Source of the DNA: Cupriavidus necator
GTDB taxonomy: Bacteria > Pseudomonadota > Gammaproteobacteria > Burkholderiales > Burkholderiaceae
Assembly: GCA_022041995.1 (NCBI GenBank)
Contig: CP074390.1
Location: 620,001-684,000, forward strand
DNA length: 64,000 nucleotides
Direction of reading: 5' to 3'
The translations under genes were made by a program, and so were the position numbers. The notes under the pieces were generated by a model. It searched no databases. It was given only the letters and a program-made list of their open reading frames with translations, and was not told where the DNA came from. Below, one piece after another: positions 56,306 through 64,000 of the stretch. The first letter of the stretch is position 1. Each line of letters opens with the position of its first letter.

Positions 56306-58270
56306 ATGAACACCGTGAACGACCTCTATCGCAGGCGCCAGGGCCAGAGCCCCACCGCCTGCCCGCCCGAACCCTGCGTCTGCAGCACCTGCGGCATGCT
56401 GGAATGCCTGTGCCGGCCACGCTTCTTCGCCGGCCAGGTGCTCACCGCTGACGACCTCAACCGGCTCGACGGCTATATCCGCGGCAAGCACCGCCTGCAC
56501 AACCGGCAGTTGCACGGCTGGGGCGTGGTCAACGGCCTGGAAGTCACCTGCAATCCGTGCGGCAACGGTGTCGCGGTCGGCTGCGGCTATGCGCTCAGTC
56601 CCTGCGGCGACGACATCGTGGTGTGCGAAGCGGTCAGTGTCGACGTGTGCGAGCTGATCCGCCGCTGCAAGGACGCCGAGCACAGGTGGCAGCAGTGCGA
56701 GCCGATGCAGCATCCTTCGCCTCAGCACTGCGACGCCAGCGAGGAGGAGTGGATCCTGGCGATCCGCTATGCCGAAGCGCCGGCACGCGGGGTCAAGCCG
56801 CTGCGCCCGGCCCCGGACTGCACCGCCAATAGCTGCGCCTGCGGCGGCAATGGCGGCAAGTGCGGCTGCGGCGGAGCCTGCGGCGGCATGAAGTGCGGCT
56901 GCAACGGTGCCACGCTGGCCAAGCCACGCGGCGCCCCGGTGCAGTGCGAGCCCACCGTGATCTGCGAGGGCTTTGCCTTCGAGGTCTACCGCAAGCCTGC
57001 CGAAAACGCCCCCGATCCGGTTGGCACCACTGACAGCACCGTCGGCGGCGCGGCCAACAACAAGCAGGCCTTCAACCCGGACGCCGAGCTGATGCAGCGC
57101 TTCCGCTGCTGCGTCGAGCTATTGGTCACGCAGATGCCCAAGCTGCCCGGCGTGCTCAAGGTGCCCGCCACCGCTGCCGAGGCGCAGGCGTGGTACCAGT
57201 GGGTCAGCGCGGCGCGCATGCAACTGCGACGCTATTTCGCCAGTCACGGCAGCTACAACTGCGACCTGATGGCGCAGTTCAATGCCATCCCCTACCCCGG
57301 CGCGGGCACGCTCGCCAACGCCGGCGCCATCTACCTGGCGGTGGTGCTGCTGATGATCGTATGGCTCGACGCACTGCTCTCCTGCTTCTGCTCGGCGCTG
57401 CTGCCGCCCTGCCCGCCGCCCTCGCGCGAAGTGCGGGTACCGCTGGCATCGCTGCATGTCGCCGGCGGCTGCAGCGCCCAGTCGTGCCGCGTGCTGCGCG
57501 TATGCAACTGGACCGTGCACCGCAAGTTCGCCACCACGTTCCCGGCGCTGCAATACTGGCTGGGCATCCTGCCCTTCGGCAAGCAACTGCGGCAGCTGCT
57601 GGAGACGCTGTGCTGCTTCGATATCGGCGGCATCCTGCCCGAACACCGTCCGCAGGACACCACGGCGGGCGCGCAGCCCGGATTCTTTGCGATGCGCGCG
57701 GGGATGGCGCCGGAGGCCGCGGCCGCGGCCGGTAACAACGACGACCACGACAACGCCGACATCAAGCTGGCCAATGCCGCCTACCAGCGCGCCAACGACC
57801 TGCTCAACCCGGCGCTGGCCGAGCCCGAACGCATTGCCAGCGCCACCGGGCTGCTGCGCGCCGCGCTGGCGCGCACCGGCAAGACGCTGGAGTTCAGCAC
57901 GCTGGCCGAAAGCATGATGCTGCCCGGCAGCGCCGGCAACGGCCGGGACCGGTTGTCCCCCGCGGAAACTGCCAACCTGCCCCAGTTCGTGATCGCCAAC
58001 CAGCTGATGCGGCCGGCCGCCGCGGCCGCGATCGCACCGCTGCTGGATGCCGCACTGGGCCTGTCGCTGCGCGCCACGGCCTTCACCGGCGCGGCACCCG
58101 GGACGGCACCCGAATCCGTCACACCTGATGCCATGACCGCTCTGCGGACCGAGATGGAAGCGCTGCGCGACAGCGTCACGGCGCAAGCAGCGGAGATCGA
58201 ACGGCTCAAGGCGGCGGCCAGGCCCGCGCCGAAGCCGGCCACCAAGCGCAGCGGCCGCAAACCCGGCTAG
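56306..58270 (+). CDS. Cys-rich eCIS protein with shared N-terminal domain and a membrane-like segment
   Basis: A 654-residue protein. The shared domain (about residues 36-115) reads RPRFFAGQVLTADDLNRLDG, then HRLHNRQLHGWGVVNGLEVT. A Gly/Cys-rich stretch near 172-200 (SCACGGNGGKCGCGGACGGM) may bind metal or be disulfide-linked. A hydrophobic segment at about 340-360 (AIYLAVVLLMIVWLDALL) could be a membrane helix. The C-terminal 70 residues form a coiled coil ending in a Lys/Arg tail (LRTEMEALRDSVTAQAAEIE). There is no known family. It overlaps nothing but is 13 bases after the collagen gene. Confidence 0.75.
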   Translation: MNTVNDLYRRRQGQSPTACPPEPCVCSTCGMLECLCRPRFFAGQVLTADDLNRLDGYIRGKHRLHNRQLHGWGVVNGLEVTCNPCGNGVAVGCGYALSPCGDDIVVCEAVSVDVCELIRRCKDAEHRWQQCEPMQHPSPQHCDASEEEWILAIRYAEAPARGVKPLRPAPDCTANSCACGGNGGKCGCGGACGGMKCGCNGATLAKPRGAPVQCEPTVICEGFAFEVYRKPAENAPDPVGTTDSTVGGAANNKQAFNPDAELMQRFRCCVELLVTQMPKLPGVLKVPATAAEAQAWYQWVSAARMQLRRYFASHGSYNCDLMAQFNAIPYPGAGTLANAGAIYLAVVLLMIVWLDALLSCFCSALLPPCPPPSREVRVPLASLHVAGGCSAQSCRVLRVCNWTVHRKFATTFPALQYWLGILPFGKQLRQLLETLCCFDIGGILPEHRPQDTTAGAQPGFFAMRAGMAPEAAAAAGNNDDHDNADIKLANAAYQRANDLLNPALAEPERIASATGLLRAALARTGKTLEFSTLAESMMLPGSAGNGRDRLSPAETANLPQFVIANQLMRPAAAAAIAPLLDAALGLSLRATAFTGAAPGTAPESVTPDAMTALRTEMEALRDSVTAQAAEIERLKAAARPAPKPATKRSGRKPG

Positions 58271-58282
58271 GAGGAATGCGCC

Positions 58283-60547
58283 ATGACCACTGAATTTGCC
58301 GAGCGGCCGCGCTTCTTCGAAGGCCAGTACCTTGGCGCCGAAGACCTGCAGGCGCTGTTGCGCTACTTCAGCACGCTGCTGGCGCGCCACCAGCTGGGCA
58401 GCCACAGCTGGGGCATCGCTTCCGGCATCGAGCTGGTCTACCAGGACTCGCCGCAAGGTACGGTCGAGGCCTACCTGACGCCTGGACTGGCCACCGACGG
58501 CTATGGCCGCGCCATCGTGGTCGCCGAGCCCTTCGCGCTCGACGCCGGCCTGCTCGCCGGGCAGCCCGCCGGCCTGGTCAATGTGTGGATCCGCTATGAC
58601 GAGTCCGCCGGCCAGGGCGTGCGCCCCGGCTTCGAGGTGTGCGGCGCCAGCGATGCCTATGCGCGCGTGATCGAGTCCTTCCTGGTCGAGGTTGGCGAGC
58701 GCAAGACCATCGAGACCCGCCGGAGTGGCGTCGCGCTGGGCGACGACAGCTACAGCGATGCGCGGGAGGCCCCCGGCGCGCAACTGCCGAAGCAGCCCGT
58801 CGCGCCGGACGGCTCCGCACCGGCGCAGCGCTTTCCGGGCGAAGACGATCCCAACCTGTGGCTGATCCCGGTCGGGCGCGTGCTGTGGCAGGGCGGCGTG
58901 CTGCACAAGCCCACGCAGGCCAGCGCCACGCAGTCGCGCCTGTTCCGCCGGCACTCGGGCTGGATCGGCGAGGCGCTGCATGGCACCGGCGGACTGCTGC
59001 GGCTGCGCGGGCGCTTTATCCCCCGTGGCGCCGGCACGCCAGTGGAGCAACTGTGCCAGGCTGACCAGCCCACCGAGAGCGACCTCATCTTCTGCGCAGC
59101 CGATCCGGACACGCCCCGCTTCCGCGAGCCGGTCTGGCTCGACGCCGACACCCGCGCACGCGGCCACCTGCGCTTCTACGGCACGCGCGCCGAGTGGGTC
59201 GATGCCGGCGGCACCGACTACCTGGCGCAGGGCACCGTCACCGCGCTCCAGCGCGTCGCGCCCGGTGCCGTCGACGGGGTCGACCTGCAGCTGCTGCTGG
59301 GCCAGCCACAAGGCACCGCCGGCCCGACCCGGCTCACCATCGGCGCCGCCACCCCGGCCGGCACCGACCCTTGCGCGATCGGCTTCAGCTACACCGCCGG
59401 CGTGGCCATCCAGCACGACGGCCATGTCGGCATCGGCAGCACCGACAAGACGCTGGCCCTGCCACTGACGGTACGCGCGATCGCCACTAACGGCGGCCTG
59501 GTCGGGCTGGAAGGCACGGGCGGCGCGCTGGCGTGGCAGATCAACATGGGGCCGGCAAAGAACGGCCTCAATGTGACCCAGGCCGACCCCACGCTGAGCA
59601 ACCTGTTTATCGAGGCGGCCAGCGGCAATGTCGGCGTCGGCACCCTGACGCCAGGTGCACGCCTCGACATCCAGCAGGTGCCGTCGCCGCAGGGCAATGC
59701 CGTTGGCAACGGCAAGTGGCTGCAGATGGGCAACAGCGCCGCGCCGGACGCCGGCCAGGCCTGGTTCCAGTACGGCCCGCAGCTGGCGCCGCTGCTGGTG
59801 CTGAGCGACCTCGACGATCCGCCCCGCGTCCAGTTCCAGCAAGTCGGGAACGGCAACGAGGCCGCGGCGCAGTTCTCGAGCTGGATCGGCCAGGCGCGCA
59901 GCAACTCGCCCGACCTGGCGCTGTCCGGCGGCAGCGTGGGCATCGGCACGCTGACGCCGTCGCGCACCCTGCATGTGGTCGGCAACGAGATCCACAGCGG
60001 GGGCGGCGGCGCCGGCTACTCGTTCGAGAACCGCGAGACCGGCGCCTTCATCAACAACCCCGCCAACGGCGAGCGCTGGGTCTGGTACGCCAGCGGCGGC
60101 AATGCGCGGCTGTGGAGCAACGGCGACAAGCTGACCGTGACCCCGGCCGGCCGCATGGGCCTTGGCACCGCGGCGCCGGCCAGCGCGCTGGAAGTGCGCG
60201 GCGCGATCCGGCTTGGCGATAACGGCGACTACTTTGCGGTGGGCGGTCTGGCGGAGATGCGCATCGTGGCCGGACAAGTCGCCGCCGGCGGCGGCTCCGC
60301 CGCGACCGGCTGGAGTGCCACGCGCACCAGCAGCGGCCACTACAGCGTGACCTTCTCGCCAGGCTTTACCAGCACGCCGGTGATCGTCGCCAGCCTGGTC
60401 GACTCGGCCAACAACGACCAGGTGGCCACCGTGCGCAATGTCGGCACGGGCGGCTTCACGCTGGTCGCGCGCGACACCACGCCGCCATCGGAAGGCACCT
60501 TCGTCGACAACGACTTCCACTTTATCGCCTACGGGCCCCGCGCCTGA
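58283..60547 (+). CDS. tail-fibre-like protein with shared N-terminal domain
   Basis: A 754-residue protein. Residues about 5-90 are the shared domain (ERPRFFEGQYLGAEDLQALL, then HQLGSHSWGIASGIELVYQD). The C-terminal half has phage-fibre features: repeated VG[VI]GTLTPxxxL (NVGVGTLTPGARLDIQQ, SVGIGTLTPSRTLHVVGN, MGLGTAAPASALEVRG) and a terminal knob-like domain (ATRTSSGHYSVTFSPGFTST, then NNDQVATVRNVGTGGFTLVA). This is the best receptor-binding candidate of the locus. GGAGG precedes the ATG. Confidence 0.85.
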   Translation: MTTEFAERPRFFEGQYLGAEDLQALLRYFSTLLARHQLGSHSWGIASGIELVYQDSPQGTVEAYLTPGLATDGYGRAIVVAEPFALDAGLLAGQPAGLVNVWIRYDESAGQGVRPGFEVCGASDAYARVIESFLVEVGERKTIETRRSGVALGDDSYSDAREAPGAQLPKQPVAPDGSAPAQRFPGEDDPNLWLIPVGRVLWQGGVLHKPTQASATQSRLFRRHSGWIGEALHGTGGLLRLRGRFIPRGAGTPVEQLCQADQPTESDLIFCAADPDTPRFREPVWLDADTRARGHLRFYGTRAEWVDAGGTDYLAQGTVTALQRVAPGAVDGVDLQLLLGQPQGTAGPTRLTIGAATPAGTDPCAIGFSYTAGVAIQHDGHVGIGSTDKTLALPLTVRAIATNGGLVGLEGTGGALAWQINMGPAKNGLNVTQADPTLSNLFIEAASGNVGVGTLTPGARLDIQQVPSPQGNAVGNGKWLQMGNSAAPDAGQAWFQYGPQLAPLLVLSDLDDPPRVQFQQVGNGNEAAAQFSSWIGQARSNSPDLALSGGSVGIGTLTPSRTLHVVGNEIHSGGGGAGYSFENRETGAFINNPANGERWVWYASGGNARLWSNGDKLTVTPAGRMGLGTAAPASALEVRGAIRLGDNGDYFAVGGLAEMRIVAGQVAAGGGSAATGWSATRTSSGHYSVTFSPGFTSTPVIVASLVDSANNDQVATVRNVGTGGFTLVARDTTPPSEGTFVDNDFHFIAYGPRA

Positions 60548-60558
60548 AAGGAGCCGCC

Positions 60559-60807
60559 ATGGACCACGCCACCCCCGCTGCAGCCGCCGTGCCGATCGAA
60601 CGCAGCCTGCTGCAGGCGCGCCTGGCCACGCTGCGCAGCGAATACGGCACGGGCCAGCGCCTGCTGGCCGAGGCCGAGGCGCGCGCCGCCACGCTGCGCG
60701 AGCAGTTGCTGCGCATCGGCGGCGCGGCGCAGGTGCTGGAGGAGCTGCTGGCAACCGCGGATGAACCGGTTACGCCCGCAGCCAGCCCGGCGCCGGGAGA
60801 CCGCTGA
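60559..60807 (+). CDS. small coiled-coil protein in the eCIS operon
   Basis: An 82-residue, mostly helical protein: LLQARLATLRSEYGTGQRLL, AEAEARAATLREQLLRIGGA, then an Ala/Pro tail. AGGAG precedes the ATG. It lies between the fibre and tape-measure-like genes. It may be a chaperone or an adapter for the fibre. No known family is evident. Confidence 0.75.
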   Translation: MDHATPAAAAVPIERSLLQARLATLRSEYGTGQRLLAEAEARAATLREQLLRIGGAAQVLEELLATADEPVTPAASPAPGDR

Positions 60808-60846
60808 GCACGGATTGCAGTCCACCAACGGCATTCGAGCGCTGCC

Positions 60847-62592
60847 ATGACCGAGCTTCGCATCCGCCACTGGCACAACGACTACACCGTGCCGGGTTCG
60901 CATCCTGCACCGGGCGTGCTCGGCCATGCGCTCGACCAGCTGGCGCCGCAACTGGCGCAAGCACTGGCCGCCCACCTCGACGCGCTTGGCCTGGATGACC
61001 AGGCCGTGGTGCTGCTGCCGCGCCTGGAGATCGATTGCGAGCTCGATACCGCCTGCCCGCCCGACCGGCTCGTGCAGCACTGGTCGCGCCAGCTGGCGCT
61101 GGCCTTTGCCCGCGCGTTGGCCGATCCTGCCGGCGACGCCGTGCAGCTGCCCTCGCGCGCCGCCTACCATGCGTGCTTCATCGAACAACTGCTGCGCGGC
61201 GACGGTTGGGACAACTGGCTCTACCACCGCTTCGCCGGCCTGCGCGTGCTGCCGGCCGCAGCTGCCATCCGCACGCTGCTGACCGACGACGCGGCCACGG
61301 GACGCGCCACGCTGGCACTGCTGGGCGAGGCCGCCTGGCCCTTGCTGCTGCCGATGCTGGGCGAGCGCGAAGCCATACGCATCCTGTCGCACTGGCACGA
61401 GCAGGAAGATTCGGCATCCGACATGGTCCTTGCGGAACCAGCGGTCACGCCATGGCTGCACGCCGCGCCGGGCCGCATCGATGCGCCGCTGCTGGCGCTG
61501 TGGCTGCTGGCACACGCAAGCGCACCGCGGCGGGCCGGGATCGGCGCGCTGTGCTGGCTCGCTGCGCTGCTGTCGATGCCACAGGACATGCCTGCCGGCG
61601 AGCTGGCCCGCATGGCAATGCACGGCACCATCGACGCGAAGACGCCGGCCACTGCCAGCACGGACCCCGACTGGCTGCTGCTGCTCGCCACCACGCCCCA
61701 GACGGTTCGCGCAGCCAGCGCGGAGCTGGCCGCGCAGGCACGTCAGGTTCAATTCGACCACGCGCGCACCGCGCCGGGAGCAACGCCCGACCATCTGGAT
61801 GCCCCCTTCGGCGGCCTGGCCTGGCTGCTGCCGGCACTGCACGACCTGCTGGCAAGCGGCTGGCCGGCCACACTTCCCGCGCCACCGGCCGACACTGGCA
61901 GCGCACGGGACCTTGCTGCGCTGCTGGCGCTGGCGGTCGCCGCGGGCCATCGTGGCGAACGGGTGTGGCGCGATCCTTTCTGGCGCACCTTCCTGCGGGT
62001 GGCCCCTGGCTTTGACCTGGCGGCCTTGCATGACTGGCTGGCCGCTGCGGACCCCGGCCCGCCTGGCCTGGCCCTGGCCGCCGCGCTGCACCGCTGTGCC
62101 TTCACCGGTGCCGCACGGCTACGAGTGCCGACGGGCACGGCCCGCACGGAGCGCACGGAAGTATGGGTCGAGCCCGGCAGCGCCTGCCGCCTGCATGCCG
62201 CACCGGCGGAGCTGGCTGCATCGGCCCCGCTGTCATTCGCCTTGCGGCTGCGCCTCACGCGCCTGCTGCGCCAGGATCTTGCGCTGCTGTCCGCCGGCCC
62301 GGTGCTGGCGGCGCTGCCACCGGCCTGGCAGGAGGTCTTCGCCACGCTGGCGCAGGCGGCGCTGCGACGCACCGCTTTCCGCATTCCCGGCGCGGCCTGC
62401 TGCACGTTGCCATACCTGTTCGCCAATGTGCTCGACCCGCGGGGCGAAGCCAGCCTCGACGGCGGCGGCGCGGCCTGGACCCTTGTGCTGCGCCGGCCGC
62501 CCCTGCACGTGCTGCTGAGCCTGAACGGCATGGCGCGGCTGCGCCTGGCCTGGCCGGACCAGCGCCAGCTGGCCTTGCACTGCACGGAGTGA
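60847..62592 (+). CDS. probable contractile injection system tape measure protein (Afp14 position)
   Basis: A 581-residue protein. It is the gene just before the ATPase, the position of the tape measure gene in Afp/PVC loci. The N-terminus fits the cis-TMP family style: VVLLPRLEIDCELDTACPPD, then RLVQHWSRQLALAFARALAD and SRAAYHACFIEQLLRGDGWD. The rest is Leu/Ala-rich helical with two Cys/Arg-rich segments. I rely on position and this N-terminal pattern; a dedicated profile search would decide. It ends four bases before the ATPase start. Confidence 0.6.
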   Translation: MTELRIRHWHNDYTVPGSHPAPGVLGHALDQLAPQLAQALAAHLDALGLDDQAVVLLPRLEIDCELDTACPPDRLVQHWSRQLALAFARALADPAGDAVQLPSRAAYHACFIEQLLRGDGWDNWLYHRFAGLRVLPAAAAIRTLLTDDAATGRATLALLGEAAWPLLLPMLGEREAIRILSHWHEQEDSASDMVLAEPAVTPWLHAAPGRIDAPLLALWLLAHASAPRRAGIGALCWLAALLSMPQDMPAGELARMAMHGTIDAKTPATASTDPDWLLLLATTPQTVRAASAELAAQARQVQFDHARTAPGATPDHLDAPFGGLAWLLPALHDLLASGWPATLPAPPADTGSARDLAALLALAVAAGHRGERVWRDPFWRTFLRVAPGFDLAALHDWLAAADPGPPGLALAAALHRCAFTGAARLRVPTGTARTERTEVWVEPGSACRLHAAPAELAASAPLSFALRLRLTRLLRQDLALLSAGPVLAALPPAWQEVFATLAQAALRRTAFRIPGAACCTLPYLFANVLDPRGEASLDGGGAAWTLVLRRPPLHVLLSLNGMARLRLAWPDQRQLALHCTE

Positions 62593-62596
62593 AGCC

Positions 62597-64000
62597 ATGC
62601 GCCGCAATCTCGACCCGCTCATTGCCGGCGGCCCGCAAGCCCCGATGCCGCCACCGTGGCCGCAGGCGCATCCGTTCGGCAACGAACGGCTGTGGCTGGA
62701 CTGCCTGGTCGAGCGCGAGATCCTGCGCCTGCGTGCGCGCTATGAGCTGTCGCTCGACGAGCTGCGCGGCCTCTATATCTCCGATCGCCAGGTCGATGCG
62801 CTGCTGCGCCAGCAGGCCAGCCACGCCGGCCCGGGCGGCGCCGATCCCTCTGGCGCGCTGACGCGCCAGGCCGCGCAGTGGCGCGAGCATTTCAACGCCG
62901 GCTCGCCGCTGGCACTGCTGGGCGAGCGGCTGGCACTGGCGCCTGCTGACCTGGAACTGCTCTTTATCGTGCTCGCGCCCGAACTTGACCTGCGCTATGA
63001 GACGCTCTACGCCTATCTGAACAACGACATCGCGCGCAAGTTCGCCACCGTCGACCTGGTGCGTCGGCTGCTCGGCGCCGACGTGGTCCCGCACGACGCC
63101 GCGGCGCTACGCAGCCGCATCGACGCGCTGGCCGCGGCCGGCATTGTTGTGCTGGCCGACAGCGGGGATCAGCGCAGCGCGCTGGGCCAGGGCCTGGCGC
63201 TGGCCCAGCCGGTCGCCCAGTTCCTGCTCGGCATCGCGCCCGCGGCGCATGAGCATGCCGATGCAGGCCACCTCTGGCTCGAACCCATCGCTGCCGATGC
63301 CGGCACCATGCCATGCGCGCCCGGCGAGCTGATTGCCTGCCGCAGCGACGACCCCGACCGCCAGGCTGGCTGGGCGTGCCGCCTGCTGGCCCGCCGTGGC
63401 CGCCACGCGCTGCACCTGGCGCCGCACGCCCTGCTGGCTGGCACGGCCGCGATGCTGAGCGCCCGGCTCGCGCACGCCGCACTGGTGCTGCACGACAACG
63501 CCGGCACCGGCCGCGACGCCGCCGCGGACGAGCGCCTGGCCGGCGCGCTGCAGCGCGCGCTCTGCGCCGGCCTTGATGTGCTGTGGCTGGTGCCGCCCAA
63601 CTGGCGCGCCACGCCCGCGCTGTCGCGCCTGCCGCTGACCACCTTCGCACTGCCTGCGGCCAGCAGCACCGAACGCGCACAGGACTGGGCCAACGCGATC
63701 CACGACGCCCGGCTTGCCGACGCGGGGCTGTCGGCCGAAGCCATGGCAAGCGCGCTCGCCGCGCGCTTCTCGCTGTCAGGCCCGCGCATCCGGCAAGCCG
63801 CGCGCGCGGCGCAGGCCTTGCGCGCCGCCGACCCCGCCATCGCCACCCACCAGGACGCGCTCGACCGCGCCGCGCGCCAGCTCGCCGCGCAGGGGCTGGC
63901 GCAGGTGGCCGAGCTCGCCACGCGACCGCACCGCTGGCCACAACTGGTGCTGCCCGCCACCACGCTGCAACTGCTGCAGGAAATCGCCGCCGCCATCGCC
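62597..64000 (+). CDS. AAA+ ATPase of the eCIS (Afp15-like), 3' partial
   Basis: The first 468 residues are in the window, and the frame is open to the edge. The N-terminal region (LWLDCLVEREILRLRARYEL, then LLFIVLAPELDLRYETLYAY and LNNDIARKFATVDLVRRLLG) is the helical domain found before the AAA domain in this family. The part around 215-380 is a degenerate first AAA-like module without a Walker A. The active AAA core is expected beyond 64000. Such ATPases are universal in eCIS and act in assembly or priming. There is no Walker A in the visible part. Confidence 0.85.
   Translation, partial: MRRNLDPLIAGGPQAPMPPPWPQAHPFGNERLWLDCLVEREILRLRARYELSLDELRGLYISDRQVDALLRQQASHAGPGGADPSGALTRQAAQWREHFNAGSPLALLGERLALAPADLELLFIVLAPELDLRYETLYAYLNNDIARKFATVDLVRRLLGADVVPHDAAALRSRIDALAAAGIVVLADSGDQRSALGQGLALAQPVAQFLLGIAPAAHEHADAGHLWLEPIAADAGTMPCAPGELIACRSDDPDRQAGWACRLLARRGRHALHLAPHALLAGTAAMLSARLAHAALVLHDNAGTGRDAAADERLAGALQRALCAGLDVLWLVPPNWRATPALSRLPLTTFALPAASSTERAQDWANAIHDARLADAGLSAEAMASALAARFSLSGPRIRQAARAAQALRAADPAIATHQDALDRAARQLAAQGLAQVAELATRPHRWPQLVLPATTLQLLQEIAAAIA

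Noticed and set aside
36306..64000. Reading the locus as a prophage or as a type VI secretion system
   Set aside because: No capsid, portal, terminase, integrase or lysis genes, and no TssJ/L/M, TssA or ClpV. DUF4255 and the AAA+ ATPase next to the tape-measure-like gene fit eCIS.

Overview
The window is high-GC DNA with dense genes and short spacers, most like a Burkholderiaceae beta-proteobacterium and probably Cupriavidus or a close relative. Supporting signs are a PHA-granule phasin, a monomeric NADP isocitrate dehydrogenase, an orphan Bug/TctC binding protein, many LysR regulators, a second infA gene and a 2-aminoethylphosphonate cluster. The genus is inferred from gene content; nothing in the window proves it.

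Layout. 1-11.8 kb holds ordinary chromosomal genes: a YcaC-type hydrolase with a divergent LysR regulator, an IF-1 paralogue, small conserved hypotheticals, a cold-shock protein, isocitrate dehydrogenase, a phytase-like esterase protein, a chemotaxis receptor, a phasin and a DUF1272 protein. 11.9-14.3 kb is a gene graveyard: pieces of a SulP transporter, a copy of the 3' end of gdhA, a diverged 190-bp duplication and a pair of small membrane proteins. 14.3-16.4 kb is a LysR/TctC divergent pair. 16.4-23.1 kb is a minus-strand catabolic operon (YcaC-like hydrolase, alpha/beta hydrolase, amidohydrolase, DoxX, a deleted MFS transporter, aldehyde dehydrogenase, XapX). 23.4-24.8 kb is gdhA. 25.1-36.0 kb is a phosphonate cluster: DeoR and GntR regulators, an ABC importer, PhnW, a PhnY-type dehydrogenase, phosphonoacetate hydrolase PhnA and an EamA exporter. 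Together these would import 2-aminoethylphosphonate and convert it through phosphonoacetaldehyde and phosphonoacetate to acetate and phosphate.

36.3-64.0 kb is the striking part. It is one uninterrupted plus-strand operon of 21 tightly packed genes encoding a contractile injection system of the extracellular (eCIS; Afp/PVC-like) type: DUF4255 tail terminator, two sheaths, two tubes, LysM baseplate protein, split hub and spike, gp25, baseplate J, a tail-I protein, three large surface or fibre proteins, a probable tape measure and the AAA+ ATPase, which runs off the end. It lacks capsid, terminase and integrase genes and lacks the T6SS membrane-complex genes. Unusual points are a 1266-residue sheath with a long insertion of repeated beta-rich modules, a collagen-like Gly-X-Y segment in a fibre-like protein, beta-propeller-like regions in two proteins, and three proteins that share one N-terminal domain.

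At least nine reading frames carry a single-base disruption, and six are repaired by adding one G or C to a run of four or more. Most are therefore probably sequencing errors; frameshifted genes are described here as the intact product they would encode.
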